DNA of 8,103 nucleotides. It comes from Bacteroidota bacterium (GTDB lineage Bacteria > Bacteroidota > Bacteroidia > Bacteroidales > Prolixibacteraceae). The stretch is taken from the NCBI GenBank assembly GCA_023393265.1, contig JAEWME010000008.1:1-8103 (forward strand), given 5' to 3'. Made by a program: the position numbers and the translations under genes. Under the pieces are notes generated by a model, which saw only the letters and a list, made by a program, of their open reading frames with translations, did not search any database and was not told the DNA's origin. This document shows, one piece after another, positions 5,002-8,103 of this stretch (the first letter of the stretch is position 1; each line of letters opens with the position of its first letter).

Positions 5002-7209
5002 CTATTTCAGGTCGAAGCGGTCGAGGTTCATCACCTTGGCCCATGCTGCGGCAAAATCGTTCACCAATTTTTGTTTGGCATCGTCGCTTGCATAAACTTC
5101 GGCCAGCGCACGAAGCTCCGAATTGGAACCAAAAATCAAGTCAACACGAGAAGCGATCCATTTTAGTTCGCCAGTCACACGGTCGCGTCCTTCAAACACA
5201 TCGTCGCCGCCAACAGCTTTCCAAACCGTGCCCATGTCGAGCAGGTTCACGAAAAAGTCATTGGTTAATGCACCGGGTTGCTTTGTAAAAACACCGTGCG
5301 GAGCATTGCCGTAGTTTGCACCCATCACACGCATCCCGCCAACCAGCACAGTCATTTCAGGAGCAGTAAGCGTCAACAGTTGAGCCTTGTCAACAAGCAA
5401 CTCTTCGGCAGAAACCGAGTATTTTCCTTTCAGATAATTTCTGAAACCATCGGCAATCGGTTCCAAAACGGCAAAAGCTTCCACATCCGTCTGTTCCTGA
5501 GATGCATCCGTCCGTCCCGGTGTAAAAGGAACCTTCACGACAACGCCTGCATTTTTTGCTGCCTGTTCCACCCCGGCACATCCGGCCAGCACAATGAGGT
5601 CGGCCAAAGAAACCTTCTTTCCGTTTACGCCAAATTCATTTTTAATCTGTTCGAGGACACCCAACACCTTTGTCAGTTGTTCGGGCTGGTTCACTTCCCA
5701 GAATTTCTGCGGAAGCAGCCTGATGCGTGCGCCATTGGCACCTCCCCGCTTGTCGGACCCCCGAAAAGTGGAAGCCGAAGCCCAGGCAGTCAAAACCAGT
5801 TCAGCGACGGTCAATCCTGAAGCTAAAATCCGATTTTTGAGCGTTTCGGCATCCAGGTCGTTAATCAGTTCGTGATCGGCTGCCGGAACCGGATCCTGCC
5901 AGATTAATTCTTCTGTTGGCACTTCCGGACCAAGATATCGGGCACGCGGCCCCATATCGCGGTGCGTCAGTTTAAACCAGGCACGGGCAAAAGCATCAGC
6001 AAATTCATCGGGATGTTCGTAGAAACGGCGTGATATTTTTTCGTATACCGGATCGAAACGAAGCGAAAGGTCGGTAGTAAGCATGGTTGGCCGGTGCTTT
6101 TTCGAAGGATCATGGGCATCCGGAACGGATTCTGCAACATCTTTGGCAACCCACTGATGCGCACCAGCCGGACTTTTGCTCAACTCCCATTCGCAACCAA
6201 ACAGGTTGTCGAAAAAATAATTGCTCCATTGGGCCGGTGTTTGCGACCAGGTAACTTCCAGGCCGCTGGTGATGGTGTCGCCACCCTTACCTGTTCCAAA
6301 ACTACTTGTCCAGCCAAGGCCCTGGGCTTCGAGCGGAGCCGACTCAGGGTCGGGTCCCACGTGATCGGCTGGGCCTGCTCCGTGCGTCTTCCCAAAAGTA
6401 TGACCTCCGGCAATCAGCGCAACAGTTTCCTCGTCATTCATTGCCATACGGGCAAATGTTTCGCGAATATCTTTGGCAGCAGCAATCGGGTCCGGATTAC
6501 CTTCCGGCCCTTCAGGATTGACATAGATAAGACCCATTTGCACAGCGGCCAGCGGATCTTCCAGGTCGCGTTTTCCTGAGTAGCGCTTTTCTCCGCCCAG
6601 CCAGGTCCGTTCTTTTCCCCAATACACATCCTGATCGGGTTCCCAAACATCGGCACGGCCACCGCCATAACCGAAAGTTTTAAATCCCATCGTTTCGAGC
6701 GCCACATTTCCGGTGAGAATCATGAGGTCGGCCCACGAAATTTTGCGTCCATATTTCTGTTTGATTGGCCAGAGCAAACGCCTGGCTTTGTCGAGGCTTA
6801 CATTATCAGGCCAACTATTGAGTGGGGCAAAACGCTGCTGTCCGCGGCCGCCGCCTCCACGTCCGTCGCCTGTTCGGTAGGTTCCTGCGCTGTGCCAGGC
6901 CATGCGGATAAACAGTGGCCCGTAGTGTCCAAAATCGGCCGGCCACCATTCCTGTGATTTGGTCATTAATTCTGCCAAATCTTTTTTCAAAGCGGCAAAA
7001 TCGAGGCTTTTAAATTCTTCAGCATAGTTAAATTCTCCGCCCATCGGATCCGATAAGGATGAGTGCTGGCGAAGAAGGTTCAGATTTAATTGATTGGGCC
7101 ACCAATCGCGGTTCGTTGTACCTCCGGAACCATGTTTGCCATGCACCGGGCATTTGCTTTCATCATTTTGGTTGTGAGACGATGAACTCGAATGAGTGAA
7201 ATCTTCCAT
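5002..7209 (-). CDS. katG: Catalase-peroxidase KatG
   Basis: This 735-residue protein is a full-length bifunctional haem catalase-peroxidase, which breaks down H2O2 and also oxidises organic donors in the cytoplasm. The N-terminal domain holds the distal triad Arg102, Trp105 and His106 in RMAWHSAGTYR and the proximal haem ligand His270 in AGGHTFGKTHG. Tyr229 (GLIYVNPEG) and Met255 (FARMAMND) complete, with Trp105, the Met-Tyr-Trp adduct needed for catalase activity. The second, haem-free peroxidase-like domain runs from about 430 to the end. The start gives the usual polar Ser/His-rich N-terminus leading into KCPVHG, with no signal peptide. It is a single-gene unit, convergent with trpB2, with a promoter candidate close upstream. 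I see no clear OxyR or PerR site. Confidence 0.97.
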   Translation of the reverse strand: MEDFTHSSSSSHNQNDESKCPVHGKHGSGGTTNRDWWPNQLNLNLLRQHSSLSDPMGGEFNYAEEFKSLDFAALKKDLAELMTKSQEWWPADFGHYGPLFIRMAWHSAGTYRTGDGRGGGGRGQQRFAPLNSWPDNVSLDKARRLLWPIKQKYGRKISWADLMILTGNVALETMGFKTFGYGGGRADVWEPDQDVYWGKERTWLGGEKRYSGKRDLEDPLAAVQMGLIYVNPEGPEGNPDPIAAAKDIRETFARMAMNDEETVALIAGGHTFGKTHGAGPADHVGPDPESAPLEAQGLGWTSSFGTGKGGDTITSGLEVTWSQTPAQWSNYFFDNLFGCEWELSKSPAGAHQWVAKDVAESVPDAHDPSKKHRPTMLTTDLSLRFDPVYEKISRRFYEHPDEFADAFARAWFKLTHRDMGPRARYLGPEVPTEELIWQDPVPAADHELINDLDAETLKNRILASGLTVAELVLTAWASASTFRGSDKRGGANGARIRLLPQKFWEVNQPEQLTKVLGVLEQIKNEFGVNGKKVSLADLIVLAGCAGVEQAAKNAGVVVKVPFTPGRTDASQEQTDVEAFAVLEPIADGFRNYLKGKYSVSAEELLVDKAQLLTLTAPEMTVLVGGMRVMGANYGNAPHGVFTKQPGALTNDFFVNLLDMGTVWKAVGGDDVFEGRDRVTGELKWIASRVDLIFGSNSELRALAEVYASDDAKQKLVNDFAAAWAKVMNLDRFDLK

Positions 7210-7235
7210 TTTTAAGTGTTTTGAATGTTTGTGCT

Positions 7236-7264
7236 CAAATTTAGATCAGCCGGTATCTGCAAAA
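7236..7264 (-). promoter_or_regulatory. Candidate katG promoter
   Basis: On the minus strand, TAAATTTG (7243 to 7236) is an exact match to the Bacteroidota -7 consensus TAnnTTTG. TTTTG (7264 to 7260) lies 16 bases before it as a possible -33 element, slightly closer than usual. Transcription would start near 7228-7231, giving a leader of about 20 bases before the katG ATG at 7209. Confidence 0.5.
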
Positions 7265-7291
7265 TGCTATAGCAGTATAATAAAAAACTTA

Positions 7292-7341
7292 TAACTAAAT
7301 CAATATCATCAAAAATTAACTAATAACTACTAACGTTATTA
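7292..7341. repeat. TAAC heptad direct repeats and a dyad upstream of katG
   Basis: TAACTAA (7317-7323), TAACTAC (7324-7330) and TAACGTT (7331-7337) are three head-to-tail 7-base units sharing TAAC, and a further TAACTAA is at 7292-7298. Overlapping them, TAATAAC (7321-7327) and GTTATTA (7335-7341) form a perfect 7-bp inverted repeat with a 7-base spacer. The cluster lies about 30-80 bases upstream of the proposed katG -33 box, where an activator could bind. The DNA is very A/T-rich, so some repetition is expected by chance. Confidence 0.3.
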
Positions 7342-7482
7342 CACCAGAATGTCTATATACGGCTTTGAGAAATGAGGGTGACCGAAGAAGACGAAAAAAT
7401 GCTGAGTAACATTTATTTAAAACGGTTGGAAGTAAAATAAAAAGCGATTTAAAAATATGGGCAAGAAGGTTACGAGTAAAAA
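7342..7482. other. Gene-poor A/T-rich stretch behind katG
   Basis: I see no confident gene here. The plus strand holds a 22-codon ORF (7372-7440, MRVTEEDEKMLSNIYLKRLEVK) whose charged composition looks protein-like, but it has no recognisable family, promoter or terminator. It could be a relic of a decayed gene or chance. The rest is A/T-rich spacer between the katG promoter region and the terminator of the next minus-strand gene. Confidence 0.3.
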
Positions 7483-7516
7483 AACGAAAGGCTGCCTTTG
7501 CTGACAGCCTTTCGTT
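7483..7516 (-). terminator. Intrinsic terminator after the DUF2892 gene
   Basis: Positions 7483-7494 and 7505-7516 form a perfect 12-bp inverted repeat (GAAAGGCTG core) around a ten-base loop. On the minus strand the stem runs into seven T (7484 to 7478), a good intrinsic terminator that starts four bases after the stop of the DUF2892 gene. Confidence 0.88.
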
Positions 7517-7519
7517 CGC

Positions 7520-7723
7520 TTAATCTTCCAAATCTTTTTTCTTTCCGGTCACTGAACTGATTCCGAGTGCCGAGTACAGCAAACAGACACCGAAAAGCCC
7601 GGTTGCCATGATGACAATTCCAACGACTCCCCAGTAACTTTTGAAAATAATTCCTGCCACCGCAATGGCCAGACCGATCAATATTCTTAAAAGCCGGTCG
7701 ATTGCGCCTACGTTACATTTCAT
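7520..7723 (-). CDS. DUF2892 (YgaP-like) two-helix membrane protein
   Basis: This 67-residue protein matches the DUF2892 family, the membrane part of YgaP-like proteins. It starts MKCNVGAIDRLLRILIG, with the conserved N...DR..R..IG pattern. Two membrane helices are visible, about 11-27 and 31-52, separated by a short Lys-Ser-Tyr turn. The GVCLLYSALGISS segment (45-57) corresponds to the family's usual G.CPLY..LGI.T, here with Leu in place of Pro. The tail is charged (KKKDLED) and probably cytoplasmic. Rhodanese fusions occur in this family, but none is present here. It follows the C_GCAxxG_C_C gene by 46 bases in the same direction and is likely the second gene of that transcript. Its biochemical role is unknown. 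Confidence 0.82.
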   Translation of the reverse strand: MKCNVGAIDRLLRILIGLAIAVAGIIFKSYWGVVGIVIMATGLFGVCLLYSALGISSVTGKKKDLED

Positions 7724-7732
7724 GGTTTTTGG

Positions 7733-7750
7733 ATTTTATGGTTATAAAAT
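7733..7750. repeat. A/T-only inverted repeat before the DUF2892 start
   Basis: ATTTTAT (7733-7739) and ATAAAAT (7744-7750) are perfect complements with the loop GGTT (plus strand). The dyad lies nine bases upstream of the DUF2892 ATG, between the two genes of the minus-strand unit. It could be a weak intergenic hairpin that alters translation or RNA stability, or chance in A/T-rich DNA. Confidence 0.25.
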
Positions 7751-7769
7751 GGTTCTCCTGATAATCACG

Positions 7770-8103
7770 CTAAAAACGCTCTTCGAGTATTTCGGCAGAG
7801 GAAGCAACCAGCTTCGTGCATACGGTATCGAAAAGGTTTTTCTCGCTGGCAAGGGCTGCACCCTCAGGCGTTGAAAGATCGACACCCAACAGCTTCTTGC
7901 AGACAAGCGATCCGTTTTGGGCAATAAACAACTCGTTGAATTTCCGGACTGCTGCTTTGGTCTCGGCTTTTATCTCCTGAAGCGATTTCTGCGTCAATTG
8001 GGCTTTCATTCCCAGAACCATGTAAGCGCCAGTCACCGCGCCGCAAGTTTCGCCCATAGCCATTCCTCCACCAAAACCCAGCGCAATGCGCAAAGCAGTG
8101 GTT
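7770..8103 (-). CDS. C_GCAxxG_C_C family redox-type protein (5' end outside window)
   Basis: The reading frame is open through the right edge of the window, so the N-terminus is missing. The first visible residues are TTALRIALGFGGGMAMGETCGAVTGAYMVLG, the central motif of the C_GCAxxG_C_C family (here CGAVTG). Two later cysteines follow, in SLVCKKLLG and FDTVCTKLV, matching the two single Cys of the family name; the first, N-terminal Cys must lie outside the window. The TTG at 8093 (codon for the Leu in TTALRIAL) should not be taken as the start, because the family's conserved sequence continues before it. The spaced cysteines suggest metal or redox chemistry, but no reaction is known to me. 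The gene is followed 46 bases later by the DUF2892 gene. Confidence 0.83.
   Translation of the reverse strand, partial: TTALRIALGFGGGMAMGETCGAVTGAYMVLGMKAQLTQKSLQEIKAETKAAVRKFNELFIAQNGSLVCKKLLGVDLSTPEGAALASEKNLFDTVCTKLVASSAEILEERF

Noticed and set aside
5278..5820. Long plus-strand reading frame of 180 codons opposite katG
   Set aside because: It is antisense to a clear full-length KatG, has no recognisable domain and reflects the codon bias of katG.
5960..5968. TGCGTCA strings inside katG (near 5961) and inside the C_GCAxxG_C_C gene (near 7990)
   Set aside because: Both are within coding sequence and lack the partner TGCATCA at the 20-base spacing; chance matches.
7372..7440. 22-codon plus-strand ORF (MRVTEEDEKML...)
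   Set aside because: It is too short to judge, has no family resemblance I recognise, and lacks a promoter or terminator; noted under the gene-poor stretch only.
8091..8093. TTG as a start codon for the right-edge gene
   Set aside because: The frame stays open to the window edge and the residues before TTG (TTA) fit the family's conserved sequence, so the gene is truncated by the window and does not start here.

Overview
The window looks like chromosomal DNA from a Bacteroidota bacterium, probably a Bacteroidia-type environmental lineage; the exact family is a guess. Reasons: start codons lack convincing Shine-Dalgarno sequences and follow A/T-rich leaders, promoter-like TAnnTTTG elements occur, and the gene families (SigZ, ArsM, ArsN2, stand-alone TrpB2, KatG, DUF2892, C_GCAxxG_C_C) fit that phylum. 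No mobile element, tRNA, rRNA or CRISPR array was seen.

Left block (1-2031, + strand): an arsenic methylation module. It encodes an ECF sigma factor of the SigZ type with a four-cysteine C-terminal tail, an ArsM-type arsenite methyltransferase, and an ArsN2-type GNAT acetyltransferase. The regions upstream of sigZ and arsM carry the same bipartite element, TGCATCA-N13-TGCGTCAACA. Read as an ECF promoter this is TGCATC-N16-CGTC, so the simplest model is that SigZ drives its own gene and arsM-arsN2. No anti-sigma factor is visible, so the cysteine tail could be the sensor.

Middle block: a convergent minus-strand gene for an exported alpha/beta hydrolase (2055-3050), then about 420 bases before a stand-alone trpB2 (3473-4849, + strand). 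That interval holds what looks like a complete transcription attenuator: a promoter candidate, a 29-codon leader ORF with a Trp-Asn-Trp motif, a strong terminator hairpin, and an alternative antiterminator pairing positioned so that a ribosome stalled on the Trp codons would favour it. TrpB2 condenses indole with serine, so this would be tryptophan-dependent control of indole salvage.

Right block (minus strand): katG (5002-7209), converging on trpB2 across a perfect 18-bp two-way terminator and a second katG-side hairpin. Behind it is a gene-poor 310-base stretch with a katG promoter candidate and TAAC heptad repeats. Then come a two-gene minus-strand unit: a C_GCAxxG_C_C redox-type protein (cut by the window edge) followed by a small two-helix DUF2892 membrane protein with its own terminator.

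The two most notable observations are the repeated sigZ/arsM promoter element and the trpB2 attenuator. Both are read by eye from the sequence and have not been tested by folding or comparative searches.
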